A stretch of DNA of 64,000 bases, taken from contig DAIQON010000001.1 of the NCBI GenBank assembly GCA_036787835.1, forward strand, positions 1 through 64,000, in the 5' to 3' direction. Source of the DNA: DAIQON01 sp036787835 (GTDB lineage: Bacteria; Patescibacteriota; Saccharimonadia; Saccharimonadales; UBA4665). The position numbers and the translations under genes are program-made. The notes below the pieces were generated by a model that saw only the letters and a program-made list of their open reading frames with translations, had not been told where the DNA came from and did not search any database. Numbering within the stretch: the first letter of the stretch is position 1; each line of letters starts with the position of its first letter. This document shows positions 18,728-27,053 of this stretch, one piece after another.

Positions 18728-20301
18728 TGCAGGATTTTATGAGTTTTGAAGTACGTTTTGAACGGCTCTCTCATCTGATAATCAACCACTTTTTCGCTGT
18801 CTACACGCACGTTCAAGTAGATAATTCGGGCAATCCGGTCTTTTAAGCCCACATCTGCGGCTCTAAGGAGTTTTCCAGCGTTTTTTATTATGTTCAAGAA
18901 CTCCTCGAAGCTCAAAACGTCTTCATTCGGGTCGGTAACTTTCTCTTGCAGCTTATCAGCCTCACCTTGTAGCCCCTGCATTTTAAGCGATTGCTCCTCA
19001 ATATACTTTTCATTGTTTTTGTAGACAGGGCTATCCTTCTTGAGGTTGATGATTTTTAGGCTACGGTCTTTCACATCTCGGTCTATGCTTTTTACAGCAC
19101 CTTGCAGGGAGTGAATCTTAACGACTGTCTCTTGGAGCTTGGCTTTATTGCGTGTTTCCAACTTCTTGCGGAGCTTTTCATAGTCGTCTTGGTTCACCTC
19201 TACGTTATCGAGCATTTGATACATAAACTTGAATACCTCAATCGCACGTATCGACTGGTTGAGCTTCAGTTCCTTATTTTTACGCTGGCAATACTGATTA
19301 TCACAACGATACGATAGTTTTTTTCGGTTCGTGGGAACTTGCGGATACATTTTTGAATTACAGTATGCACAGTAGACCATTTCCACCAACGGCTTAAAGA
19401 CTTTGCGTTTTGTGTCAGCCATAGAACGTCTACCTGTAAGCCGTTGTACATAATTGTAGGTATCCTCGTCTGTGGCTGGCTCAAAGTCATAGCCCTCTAG
19501 CTCTCTAAGGTCAACGGCTTTGCCTTTTTGAATCAAAATACCGTAATAAAAGGGGTTCGGGAAAACCCTGTCGCTCAAAATCTTGTCGCTCATTAGAACC
19601 TTCTTGCCAGCCTTTTCTGCACCTTCTTTATAAATCCGAGCGTAGCCGTTATTGTTCATATACGTGGCGATTGACTCAAGCGACTTATTTTCCTTACGCA
19701 TCTTCCAGGCGTCGCAAATCAGGTCAAAGTTTTTACTACCATCCTCATTGTCGGGGTGGTAAATGCTATCTTCACCTCTAATATAACCGTGAATGGGTGT
19801 ACCAGCCGATTTTCCTTCTTTTAGCCCTTTGCGCACACCTCTTGTTACATTTTGAGAGAGGTTACGTGAATAATAATCGGCCATTACAAACGATATGCCT
19901 AATAACATCTTACCGCTTGCGTCATTAGTAAAGTAATGCGTAACGAACTTGAGGTCTTGTATCGTGCCGCTATCTATAAAATTGAGGATATGACTGCCTT
20001 CAATCATATTTCGGGCTAGGCGGTCAGGATTCCACGCCAAAATAGCGTCGTACTTACCGTCTTCAATGCCTTTCATCATCTCATCAAAGACTTTACGCTT
20101 GCCAGGAGTCTTTGCTGACTTTTCTTCTTTGAGGACTTTTACGATTCGCATACCGCTTCGTTCAGCCAGTAATTTACATTCGTCTATCTGGTCATTGATA
20201 GAACGTATTTGGCGTTTCGGGTCGTCGGTAGACTTACGAGCGTACAAAACGTACCGTAGCTTTGTAATGTCTATTTGTGGCTCGTCTTCGTCCTGATACA
20301 T
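18706..20301 (-). CDS. Large serine recombinase
   Basis: A 531-residue site-specific recombinase that would integrate and excise the element. The N-terminal resolvase domain has YARKS with nucleophile Ser24, and the LAWNPDRLARN and ASGKMLLGISFVMADYYSRNL segments. It is followed by the recombinase domain (about 165-280), a zinc ribbon (CAYC...CDNQYC, about 325-350) and a coiled coil (about 365-465), as in phage-type large serine integrases. The last ten codons and the TGA stop are antisense to the 3' end of tRNA-Pro, so the encoded C-terminus depends on the integrated state. The ATG at 20301 has a weak AGGT upstream. Confidence 0.92.
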   Translation of the reverse strand: MYQDEDEPQIDITKLRYVLYARKSTDDPKRQIRSINDQIDECKLLAERSGMRIVKVLKEEKSAKTPGKRKVFDEMMKGIEDGKYDAILAWNPDRLARNMIEGSHILNFIDSGTIQDLKFVTHYFTNDASGKMLLGISFVMADYYSRNLSQNVTRGVRKGLKEGKSAGTPIHGYIRGEDSIYHPDNEDGSKNFDLICDAWKMRKENKSLESIATYMNNNGYARIYKEGAEKAGKKVLMSDKILSDRVFPNPFYYGILIQKGKAVDLRELEGYDFEPATDEDTYNYVQRLTGRRSMADTKRKVFKPLVEMVYCAYCNSKMYPQVPTNRKKLSYRCDNQYCQRKNKELKLNQSIRAIEVFKFMYQMLDNVEVNQDDYEKLRKKLETRNKAKLQETVVKIHSLQGAVKSIDRDVKDRSLKIINLKKDSPVYKNNEKYIEEQSLKMQGLQGEADKLQEKVTDPNEDVLSFEEFLNIIKNAGKLLRAADVGLKDRIARIIYLNVRVDSEKVVDYQMREPFKTYFKTHKILHGRGDRT

Positions 20302-20341
20302 TGTTTTATTTTACCTGTAAACAAGGTTGACGGCTAATGCA

Positions 20342-20545
20342 CTAAAGCTCTATGCGACCGCCATTGTTGTCAGAGATTGTCGTTTCGTTGAGTTTAGCAA
20401 GAGGTGATTCAATGTCTACCTGTTGCAAAACATCAATCAACTCCATGAGAGCGTCATCGTTAGAGGTGTCAGAACGCAAAAAATGAGGCTGTTGAATAGC
20501 CTCTTCGGAAACTCCTGAACTAGTGGTGGCTTTCTCCTTGTCCAT
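20342..20545 (-). CDS. Small acidic protein
   Basis: A 67-residue acidic frame rich in Glu/Asp/Ser, starting at ATG 20545 with only a weak upstream purine run. It overlaps the end of the frame at 20437-20730 in another phase, so either this is a separate gene or the two are parts of one gene joined by a frameshift. No family recognised. It lies directly upstream of the serine recombinase gene. Confidence 0.4.
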   Translation of the reverse strand: MDKEKATTSSGVSEEAIQQPHFLRSDTSNDDALMELIDVLQQVDIESPLAKLNETTISDNNGGRIEL

Positions 20546-20730
20546 TGTTTCCGAACGTCGGACTCAGGATATAGGCCAAATACTAGATTTGTATAAGCAT
20601 TATAACAAAAATTGCCCGATTTTTCCAGTCTGGTTTTATGTCGTGTAATGTAGTTTTGTAGTCGTAGAAGGCTATTTAAACCCTGAAAACGTGTCTGCGT
20701 GAGTGCAGTATTTTCCGGCTGATTGCTCAT
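20437..20730 (-). CDS. Unknown small basic protein of the tRNA-Pro element
   Basis: A 97-residue frame whose ATG overlaps the stop of the tyrosine recombinase gene (ATGA type), which supports translation. The first 60 residues are a plausible basic helical domain; the last 35 overlap the better-looking acidic frame at 20342-20545 in another phase. A frameshift near 20555 would fuse the two. Function unknown. Confidence 0.45.
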   Translation of the reverse strand: MSNQPENTALTQTRFQGLNSLLRLQNYITRHKTRLEKSGNFCYNAYTNLVFGLYPESDVRKQWTRRKPPLVQEFPKRLFNSLIFCVLTPLTMTLSWS

Positions 20731-21647
20731 AACTTCACGTCCTCAAAGGTCTGGTAATAACGTGGCAGGTCAGCTTCAGCTTGTACATCATCAAAGTAGA
20801 CCTGTAGGGTACTGATACTGCTGTGGCGAGTGTAACGTGCCACCTGTAATAAATCGCCCTCGTAGGCTCTTATCAACTTACTTGCGTAGAAATGGCGTAG
20901 TCCATGCACCGACTTTGCTATGCCTAGCTTCTGAAAGACCTCACTTACTAGCCTCTGAACGCTACGAGTGGTCAGGCGTTGCCGTAAACTGTTATTGCTA
21001 TTACTGGTAAACAAGGCTCCGTCTGCCACTTTATTGCTGGCTAGATACACACGGAGTAGCCGAACGGTTTCAGGGTGCAGACTGACAGCCTCTTTGTCAT
21101 CACGACCCTTGCCCTGAACGTAGGCTATACCCCGAGCAAGATGCAGGTCGTTAACATTTAACCTGACAGCTTCTATCTGCCTCAAGCCTTGAAGCGTCAG
21201 GAGGCTGATTATGGCCTTCAGACGTGCGTTTTCAGGGGTTCTAGGTAGTAATTGCAGGTATCTACCTACTCGAGCTACTTCAGCATCTGTCAGACCGTCC
21301 TTTTTATGCTTGCGTGATTGGCTAAATGACTTGATATTCTGAGTAACATCAACAGGCAGTACACCCTGACGATTCAGTTCTTTCAGCAGTATCCGAGCCG
21401 TAACCAGCAGCTTATTTTTCGTTGATACTGAGATGTCTGTTCTATCCGCCAGTGAACGCTTAAAAGCCAGGAAACTGTTACGATCTAAACCATGCTCACG
21501 GATGAAGCTCAGAAACACGCCTATTCGAGCCTGATAGTCATAGCGAGTGCTGGCTGAAACGTCCAGTAAATCAAAGACTGACGTGGCTTGGTGTAATAAA
21601 TCCTGATCTGAATGGGCGTTTAATACAGCCAGTTGTGAGTTAATCAT
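20727..21647 (-). CDS. Tyrosine recombinase (XerC/D-type integrase)
   Basis: A 306-residue recombinase with an N-terminal SAM-like core-binding domain (about 15-105) and a catalytic domain. The catalytic set is visible: Arg in LQGLRQIEAVRL, Lys in VQGKGRDDKE, HGLRH for the HxxR pair, TRHSS for the second His, and Tyr in STLQVYFD as nucleophile. tRNA-targeted elements usually use this family, so either this enzyme or the serine recombinase could act at tRNA-Pro. It starts 8 bases after the stop of the upstream gene at 21656-22603 and overlaps the next small frame. Confidence 0.93.
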   Translation of the reverse strand: MINSQLAVLNAHSDQDLLHQATSVFDLLDVSASTRYDYQARIGVFLSFIREHGLDRNSFLAFKRSLADRTDISVSTKNKLLVTARILLKELNRQGVLPVDVTQNIKSFSQSRKHKKDGLTDAEVARVGRYLQLLPRTPENARLKAIISLLTLQGLRQIEAVRLNVNDLHLARGIAYVQGKGRDDKEAVSLHPETVRLLRVYLASNKVADGALFTSNSNNSLRQRLTTRSVQRLVSEVFQKLGIAKSVHGLRHFYASKLIRAYEGDLLQVARYTRHSSISTLQVYFDDVQAEADLPRYYQTFEDVKL

Positions 21648-21655
21648 TTCTTACC

Positions 21656-22603
21656 CTAGCCTTGTTTACGGATAAGCCACCGGCTGATATTGTCTGTTTC
21701 TTCTTTAATCTCAGATGCTATATGCTCATATACCGGCCACATTTCTTCAGGAATAGAATCAGCCCATAGCCAACTTACTGGCTGGTCTTTGCCGACCTGC
21801 GTTTCCCATACATTTTTCTTGTAATTGATACTTGATCTAGTACACCACATGATCTGTTCCAGCAGGTTATGGTCACTCATATCTGAACCTAGCCAATCCC
21901 TCTTATTGAACGGTATCTCTTTTCTCAACAGATACTTTATCCAATCTATCTTGAGGAGCATATACAGTATTCCTGAGCAGTGAAAGTCGACCGCTTCAAG
22001 CATGATGTCGTCTACGGTGGCGTATGGAACATCGTTCCAGTCTATGACTTCGCTTGAAAAGTACGACTCCAGTTTTTCAATATCCCAAGTCTTTTCAGCG
22101 AATCTGCGATTCCAAACCCTAGCCATTTGATTCAACATCGGCACATCCCAACGGCTGCCTCCTGCTCTTGCTCTGTAAAGCAGGGCATTTACCAAATCGT
22201 TTTCTTTATTGCCTTGAACTGGTCGCATGGCGTAGTCTTTGCCCTCCTCCTCATCAGGGTTACCCACATCCAAGTCTCGCCATTTACACCTGGCTACGTC
22301 TCCGATTATTGAAAGAGCTACTGTCTTTTCTTCCTCAGTCAGTGGCACACTGCCTTTTGCACTGACCTTTGCAAGCATTGCAGCATATTTATCGTAATCC
22401 GGTGGCAATATGCAATCCTCTATAGGAATAATCATCAGCCTACGCAATGCGTCTACTTCGTTTAATTGAATAAGACTCTTAGCTGTTCTTACCGCCTTGT
22501 CTACGTCGCCTCTCCGTACTGATTTCTGGATTGCTGACTTTAACAATGACGGTGAAAAGGGTACTAGAGCCTTTACAGTATTCTTTGATATTTTTTGTTG
22601 CAC
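21656..22603 (-). CDS. Unknown protein with a RarA/clamp-loader-lid-like N-terminal helical domain
   Basis: A 315-residue protein. The first 60 residues (LLKSAIQKSVRRGDVDKAVR...LRRLMIIPIEDC) resemble the helical lid or C-terminal region of RarA/MgsA-type AAA ATPases and related phage proteins, but there is no Walker A motif, so ATPase function is not supported. The rest is Trp-rich and unrecognised. It is the first gene of an apparent operon with the tyrosine recombinase. The similarity is from inspection only. Confidence 0.55.
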   Translation of the reverse strand: MQQKISKNTVKALVPFSPSLLKSAIQKSVRRGDVDKAVRTAKSLIQLNEVDALRRLMIIPIEDCILPPDYDKYAAMLAKVSAKGSVPLTEEEKTVALSIIGDVARCKWRDLDVGNPDEEEGKDYAMRPVQGNKENDLVNALLYRARAGGSRWDVPMLNQMARVWNRRFAEKTWDIEKLESYFSSEVIDWNDVPYATVDDIMLEAVDFHCSGILYMLLKIDWIKYLLRKEIPFNKRDWLGSDMSDHNLLEQIMWCTRSSINYKKNVWETQVGKDQPVSWLWADSIPEEMWPVYEHIASEIKEETDNISRWLIRKQG

Positions 22604-22735
22604 GGTTGCCTCCCTTAAAAATTGTTAGTTATATAAGGAAGTGTAGCTTTGTGCAAACTGTTGTCAAATGTTTTTACCTCTGTTAAATGTTAGCAACTAC
22701 GAGCTGATTCCAGACAGTGGTTAATACCCTGTGGG

Positions 22736-23227
22736 TCAGGCTTCTGCTGCTTTTAATTCCGTTTTCTTGCCAGATTTACCTGATACTAGTACGAGTATCG
22801 AGAACACCAGTATTGCCACAGCCGATGCCATTGCCAAATAGTTTCCTATACCAATAGACACGAATCCGTTAGTGCTGAAATTAAAGTTGCTATTTGCAAA
22901 GCTGTTTATGGAGTTCATCCCACCTCGGTCATTGAAGTAAAGTATCAGGGACATTCCTGCTATGACTATGGCCGCCAAGATGCCTATAACACCATTCAGT
23001 ATGCGTGTAATTTTGTTGTGCTTGAACACACTCAAAGCTGTTGCAGCCAGAATAATGCCTGAAGCTATCAGTAGTGTTTCGGGCGTACCACTGAAATAAC
23101 TGTCGTATGAATTAGTGCCACTGCCACCAGCAGTCATCCAGGGCAGAAACGTACTTACGATACAAAGAACGGCGGATGAGGCCAGCCCTATACTAGCTAC
23201 GATAGCTTTATTAGATATGCCTTTCAT
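22736..23227 (-). CDS. Four-helix membrane protein
   Basis: A 163-residue protein with four hydrophobic segments (about 9-29, 52-68, 80-104 and 128-150) and a Lys-rich C-terminus. Between the first two is a Gly/Ser/Tyr-rich outward loop. No family recognised. It is carried by the tRNA-Pro element and transcribed away from the HTH gene at 23350. Confidence 0.65.
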   Translation of the reverse strand: MKGISNKAIVASIGLASSAVLCIVSTFLPWMTAGGSGTNSYDSYFSGTPETLLIASGIILAATALSVFKHNKITRILNGVIGILAAIVIAGMSLILYFNDRGGMNSINSFANSNFNFSTNGFVSIGIGNYLAMASAVAILVFSILVLVSGKSGKKTELKAAEA

Positions 23228-23349
23228 TTTCTTTACTCCTTAATTTATTTACGATGAGTTAATTTTTGCAGATAAACAGATGAAATACAAATAAAAAGAA
23301 CCTGAACAGGTGTAGCCTCATCAGATACTTTTTGCCATCGTTATGATGA

Positions 23350-23565
23350 ATGGCACGAACAAGCACACGACAAAAATTAGCCAAAGGCGTTAAGCACTAC
23401 CGAAAGGTAGCCGGACTATCTCAGGAAAAACTAGGCATTAACTCCGGACTAGGCAGAAGCTATATATCAGGCGTAGAACGCTGTGAACGAAATCCCTCAC
23501 TGGAAAGCCTTGAAAAGATTGCTAAAGCTCTAAGGGTTAAAGTCTCGGATTTGACGAACTTTTAG
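23350..23565 (+). CDS. XRE-family HTH regulator
   Basis: A 71-residue Cro/CI-type DNA-binding protein. The helix-turn-helix is KLAKGVKHYRKVAGLSQEKLG-to-SYISGVERCERNPSL with the usual LEKIAKALRVKVSDL end. It consists of the DNA-binding domain alone and probably controls the element. It is divergent from the membrane protein gene at 22736-23227. Confidence 0.85.
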   Translation: MARTSTRQKLAKGVKHYRKVAGLSQEKLGINSGLGRSYISGVERCERNPSLESLEKIAKALRVKVSDLTNF

Positions 23566-23613
23566 CATTTAGCTACGGAGAACAGTCAGTAACTTCTGTG
23601 ATAATATGTCTAC

Positions 23614-24399
23614 ATGTCTTTCTCGGATTTCAAATCAGTCACTGTTTGGCCTAAGGACGACGAAACTAGCCCACTAGTTTTTCTAATCTATGCTGCTGTT
23701 TGGTTCTTTGTGTTACTTGGGTTTGCATGGATGTTTGTTGGATTCAATGCGACCACACAGCTAGTAGAAAACGGTACTCACGTAAAGATCCTTAATTGCG
23801 ATTCACAAGCACCTACTGATGGCTGTTCCGATGATACTACAGGAAATTATATTAAGAGTTCTATCAGTTTTGATGCGTGGGCCGATGGAATTATTGTAGG
23901 GATAGTAGCAATAGGCACTTATGTCGGTCGCCTGAGCGTAAAAAGAGAAAAAGAAGGTACTTATCAAAAGAAACGATTAAGTAAATTTAACGCAAAATAT
24001 TCTGAGCTAAAGACCTCTATGATTAGGACGATCAATGAAGCAATATCAACTGATAAGGACATAAAAGCAGACTTAACTAATAGCGGACTATCTACACCGG
24101 AAGAAACAGATAATTTTGCCGCACAGGTAACCGGCTATCTCCTTGGAGATATAGCAGATGTTACGATAGGCACCAAGGAGCTAGCGAAGAAAGTCTACAA
24201 GTTACCACCTGTAAGGCCACTTGCTGCAGCAATAAGAAAGTGGAAATATAGCAGCCTTTTCGAGCTACTTGGCACTGAATGGGTTAATAGCAAAGAAGCG
24301 GATCGGGTATCAAAATTTATTAACGAGGAAGACGAGCGCATTGAGCAGAGCAAAGACTACACTGAGTACATGAATAATTTCAGTAAATTAAAGTTTTAG
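23614..24399 (+). CDS. Two-helix membrane protein with a cytoplasmic helical domain
   Basis: A 261-residue protein with two membrane segments (about 20-44 and 86-107) bracketing a short outward loop with two Cys, then a 150-residue charged helical region. No family recognised. The end overlaps the convergent HNH-like gene by 4 bases. Confidence 0.65.
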   Translation: MSFSDFKSVTVWPKDDETSPLVFLIYAAVWFFVLLGFAWMFVGFNATTQLVENGTHVKILNCDSQAPTDGCSDDTTGNYIKSSISFDAWADGIIVGIVAIGTYVGRLSVKREKEGTYQKKRLSKFNAKYSELKTSMIRTINEAISTDKDIKADLTNSGLSTPEETDNFAAQVTGYLLGDIADVTIGTKELAKKVYKLPPVRPLAAAIRKWKYSSLFELLGTEWVNSKEADRVSKFINEEDERIEQSKDYTEYMNNFSKLKF

Positions 24400-25190
24400 T
24401 TGTCTGACGGTATTGGAAATCGTACGCTAAGAGACTTGTTGAACATCAACTCTAGTCGTACCCTCACGACCTGGTTATACTGATAGCGATTCAACCAGGG
24501 AGTTATATCTAAGCAGTTAATAAGTCCGCCTCCTTTTAGATGTTCATCATGTGGAGCAAGGTAGAACGCCAAAATCTCAGTTTCGATACCTGCATAAGCC
24601 TGTGTTACTGGATTCGTAAAAGCATTCAGCAATGCGACTTGCGTACCGAAATATAAGCTACTCCCCAAGTGTAAACCTAAATACAAAGAGAAATCGTCAG
24701 TCTTTGGTTGGTAATCCTTATCCATAATTGCTTTTCTTATTTCTGGCCTACGATCTGTAACTCCAGGAAGGTCAACAGAGCAAAATGACACAAGAATACG
24801 TTTAGCAACATTCAAGGGTTTTGCTCCTATAACATCAACTTTTATCTTTTTGTTTTCTAAATAGTCATCTTTGTTAACTCCTTTAGGTACAGATATAAGT
24901 AGCGGTATTTGCTGAACGAATATATTGAAAAAATCTGCAAAGTCTCCATCATATAATCGTCCTGATAAATTATTGCAGTCTGCACAAAGTGTATATTCTG
25001 CATGACCATTTTGTTTGATTTTTCCGTATGGTTTATCGTCTCCATTGCCAATAGTTTTTAAAAGTTGATCACCATCATAAAGTTTAACTTTAGTTCCTCC
25101 ACCAGCAACTCTAGGAATAATATGTTCCTCGGTCAAAGTTTTCTTCAAGCCACATATACGACAGATGCCTATCTTTGGTTTTCTTGCCAT
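24396..25190 (-). CDS. HNH-like endonuclease domain protein
   Basis: A 264-residue protein whose N-terminus is a His-Cys metal site: CRICG (residues 10-14), EEHIIPR (about 21-27) and CADCNN (about 73-78), the arrangement of HNH endonucleases that start with a zinc knuckle. The remaining 180 residues are unrecognised. Such genes on mobile elements are often nucleases in defence or homing, but no such role is shown. The promoter region contains a 36-bp sequence that recurs at about 25989-26024. Confidence 0.7.
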   Translation of the reverse strand: MARKPKIGICRICGLKKTLTEEHIIPRVAGGGTKVKLYDGDQLLKTIGNGDDKPYGKIKQNGHAEYTLCADCNNLSGRLYDGDFADFFNIFVQQIPLLISVPKGVNKDDYLENKKIKVDVIGAKPLNVAKRILVSFCSVDLPGVTDRRPEIRKAIMDKDYQPKTDDFSLYLGLHLGSSLYFGTQVALLNAFTNPVTQAYAGIETEILAFYLAPHDEHLKGGGLINCLDITPWLNRYQYNQVVRVRLELMFNKSLSVRFPIPSDN

Positions 25191-25211
25191 AAATATATTG
25201 TGTCATATTCA

Positions 25212-25247
25212 TGGTTATTGCCCTCTGTTTTCTTCTGTACTGTGTTT
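25212..25247 (-). repeat. Repeated promoter-region sequence, copy 1
   Basis: The segment around CCCTCTGTTTTCTTCTGTAC upstream of the HNH-like gene recurs with a few changes at 25989-26024. It may be a shared regulatory site. Confidence 0.45.
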
Positions 25248-25319
25248 TAACAGCTCAGAGGTATGAATAGTAGTTTCAACCTCTGGAGTCGATTAACAAC
25301 ATCATGATCACGTAATAAA

Positions 25320-25829
25320 CTAACCGTCGGCAAGCTCGGTACGTGCCAGTTCGAAGTCCAACTTCATACGCTTCTGCTGTATTTCGCTAACCATTTCGAT
25401 ATTCTGTATATTGTGTTCGTTCATGAGCTTTTTGTACTGCACCCCGAACCGTGTCGGGTAGTCGCCGTACCCTAGTCGACGCTTCTGCTTCTCCAGGCGT
25501 TGGAGCTTACGATAGGTCATACCTGACCTGCCAAACGCATTTTTTCGGTACTGACTTGGGTATTTCAGCTCCAGGCATTGTCGGCAAGCAATGCGAGTGC
25601 CATAAATGTACAGCTTGGTCGTTCGCCGATTACAGCAGGGAGCTTGAAACCAGGGACGCATACCATATCGAACTCTAGACTGGCAAAGCTGAATATACAC
25701 ATAACCCTTATACGGATGCGGTAAGTACGTTCGTAGCTGACCGAAGTTCCGCATCTGGTCGTATTTCAGGCACTCAAACAGGTCAATCTCCGGTACATCT
25801 GTAATAAGTGCTGGCCTTAAACCTCTCAT
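25320..25829 (-). CDS. Zinc-ribbon protein of mobile-element type
   Basis: A 169-residue basic protein. A zinc ribbon is visible as FQAPCCNRRTTKLYIYG then IACRQCLELKYPSQ (about residues 77-110), followed by a Lys/Arg-rich helical region. This pattern is common in unassigned proteins of plasmids and integrative elements. DNA or RNA binding is likely; function is unknown. It is the last clear gene before the right end of the tRNA-Pro element. Confidence 0.6.
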   Translation of the reverse strand: MRGLRPALITDVPEIDLFECLKYDQMRNFGQLRTYLPHPYKGYVYIQLCQSRVRYGMRPWFQAPCCNRRTTKLYIYGTRIACRQCLELKYPSQYRKNAFGRSGMTYRKLQRLEKQKRRLGYGDYPTRFGVQYKKLMNEHNIQNIEMVSEIQQKRMKLDFELARTELADG

Positions 25830-25988
25830 AAGTCATCACTCCCACTAACCATTGTTAAAGCCTGTACAGACCTACTTAAATCTAAATCATTTGGGCTTTG
25901 GCTTGCATAAACCTTTACATTTCCTGTCCATCAACGTAGCCTGAACGCCCCAATAGGCATGACCTATACATATATTATAACCCCAACC

Positions 25989-26024
25989 GTTATCTCCCTC
26001 TATTTTCGTCTGTACTGCGTTTTT
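25989..26024 (-). repeat. Repeated promoter-region sequence, copy 2
   Basis: Similar to 25212-25247 (shared CCCTCT, TTTTC, TCTGTACTG and GTTTT blocks). It faces the same way, toward the zinc-ribbon gene, and a TATAAT-like box lies near 25977. Confidence 0.45.
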
Positions 26025-26035
26025 ATCACCAATTT

Positions 26036-26052
26036 GTTCAAGTCCTTACACC
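26036..26052 (+). repeat. Candidate right att site
   Basis: GTTCAAGTCCTTACACC, 15 of 17 identical to the T-arm/acceptor of tRNA-Pro at 18704-18720 and in the same orientation. Confidence 0.45.
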
Positions 26053-26084
26053 TTAATGAAGTGCATTTTGTAGTTCTACCTCTG

Positions 26085-26276
26085 TTAAAGTTCATAAGCA
26101 AGCTCATAATTCACTGATTGTTGTGAAGCTCCCACTTTCAAATCGGTTAAAAATGGCTTGTTTTTGCTATAATCCCAATAGGTTTTTAGTGAGTCAAGGA
26201 GTGTATCAAGTTGTTCAAGGTTAATCGCTCCTACTCGACCAAATTCTTTAAGATAAGTGTTTTGACTTTGTTTTAT
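26085..26276 (-). pseudogene. C-terminal fragment in frame with the gene at 26277-26795
   Basis: After the TAA stop of the upstream gene the same frame continues open for about 63 codons with protein-like composition (EFGRVGAINLEQLDTLLDSL, then KTYWDYSKNK) and ends at TAA 26085-26087. It has no start codon of its own. The simplest reading is one gene of about 236 residues interrupted by a nonsense mutation; readthrough is the alternative. It sits next to the element boundary. Confidence 0.5.
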
Positions 26277-26795
26277 TTACGCCAATTGCGGAGGAAACAA
26301 AACAGTGTGCCGTACTACTTGGCTTAATGCTAGTAAGCCCATATGACTATAACCAGATTCGGGCATATCGAATACTCGCAACTCCACATCCACATCAGAA
26401 TAAGTTGGATCAAGTAAGTCCTCTGCGTTGGGATCGGGTTTTGTGGCTAATCGTTTTACCAGATTATAACCAAGGTCTTCAGAATCAAAAACCAAGCCCT
26501 CAGGTGTTTTGACTACAAGCTTAACACTCCCAGGCCTATCATTCTCAAGAGACTCTCGCCTATGCTCCAAGTGATCATGATTACAGTGCATAATGCACAA
26601 CTCTCGTAATTTATTATTATAAAACTCGTCTCTATCATCAGCCGCCTCTAATTCTGAGCTGGGAATAAAGTCATCTAATAACTGTCTAGACATAATAAAT
26701 GTAAATGAGCCATGTCCATCTTGAATACTCGATTCAACATGAAGATGCGGTATTCTAACAACCGGCAGAACTTCTGGTGTTCTAGATAGGCTCAT
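26277..26795 (-). CDS. Unknown protein with an array-type promoter
   Basis: A 172-residue acidic protein, no membrane segment, no recognised domain; a His-rich stretch (MHCNHDHLEHRRE) stands out. A promoter of the family described for the 36-44 kb array (TTGACA at 26830-26835) lies 34 bases upstream and the leader would be about 5-10 bases. The frame continues after the stop (see 26085-26276), so this may be the N-terminal part of a broken gene. Confidence 0.55.
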   Translation of the reverse strand: MSLSRTPEVLPVVRIPHLHVESSIQDGHGSFTFIMSRQLLDDFIPSSELEAADDRDEFYNNKLRELCIMHCNHDHLEHRRESLENDRPGSVKLVVKTPEGLVFDSEDLGYNLVKRLATKPDPNAEDLLDPTYSDVDVELRVFDMPESGYSHMGLLALSQVVRHTVLFPPQLA

Positions 26796-26806
26796 AATTA
26801 TCTAAT

Positions 26807-26835
26807 ATCATCTCATAGAATATAAGATATGTCAA
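26807..26835 (-). promoter_or_regulatory. Array-type promoter of the 26277-26795 gene
   Basis: TTGACA (26835-26830), 17-base spacer ending in TATGA, weak -10 GATGAT (26812-26807). The start codon is only 11 bases beyond it. Confidence 0.5.
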
Positions 26836-26884
26836 GTTTAGGGGGTTTTCCAAGTTTTATAGGCACACATAGTCAATTGTACGA

Positions 26885-26950
26885 ATAACAAGGTGCCGGG
26901 CACCGAGTTTGATCACCTGAGGGATCCCAGGTGGGTGCTCGCACGGATTG
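26885..26950. repeat. Tandem inverted repeats in an intergenic region
   Basis: Two perfect hairpins follow each other: GGTGC/GCACC with a CGG loop (about 26891-26903) and CACCTG/CAGGTG enclosing GGGATCCC (about 26916-26935). Not followed by a clear T run on either strand, and not a tRNA, 5S or SRP RNA that I can support. Confidence 0.45.
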
Positions 26951-27053
26951 ACCTCAGTCATTCCAAATGTTGAGCTCCCTAATGATTAGTATCAGATAAT
27001 CATTCGCTCGGCTTTAGGAGGTTTTAGCTCTACCCGACTATCTCTATTATAAC

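Larger units (their letters stand above)
18704..26052. mobile_element. Integrated element at tRNA-Pro
   Basis: About 7.3 kb bounded by an imperfect 17-bp direct repeat whose left copy is the 3' part of tRNA-Pro. It carries a large serine recombinase at the tRNA edge, a tyrosine recombinase, an HTH regulator, an HNH-like protein, a zinc-ribbon protein, two membrane proteins and several unknowns. The stretch around 20-22.5 kb looks richer in GC than the flanking core genes. No conjugation genes are inside, so it would need a helper to move between cells. Confidence 0.6.
25830..26084. other. Non-coding right end of the tRNA-Pro element
   Basis: No gene seen. It contains the second copy of the promoter-region repeat (25989-26024), the candidate right att site (26036-26052) and an ACCTCTGTTAAA string (26078-26089) that also occurs near 22677. 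Confidence 0.55.

Noticed and set aside
26880..27050. SRP RNA, 5S rRNA or a tRNA in the hairpin-rich gap
   Set aside because: The hairpins lack the SRP GGAAG/AGCAG core and 5S helix order, and the tRNA-like GGTCAATCC has no matching acceptor stem.
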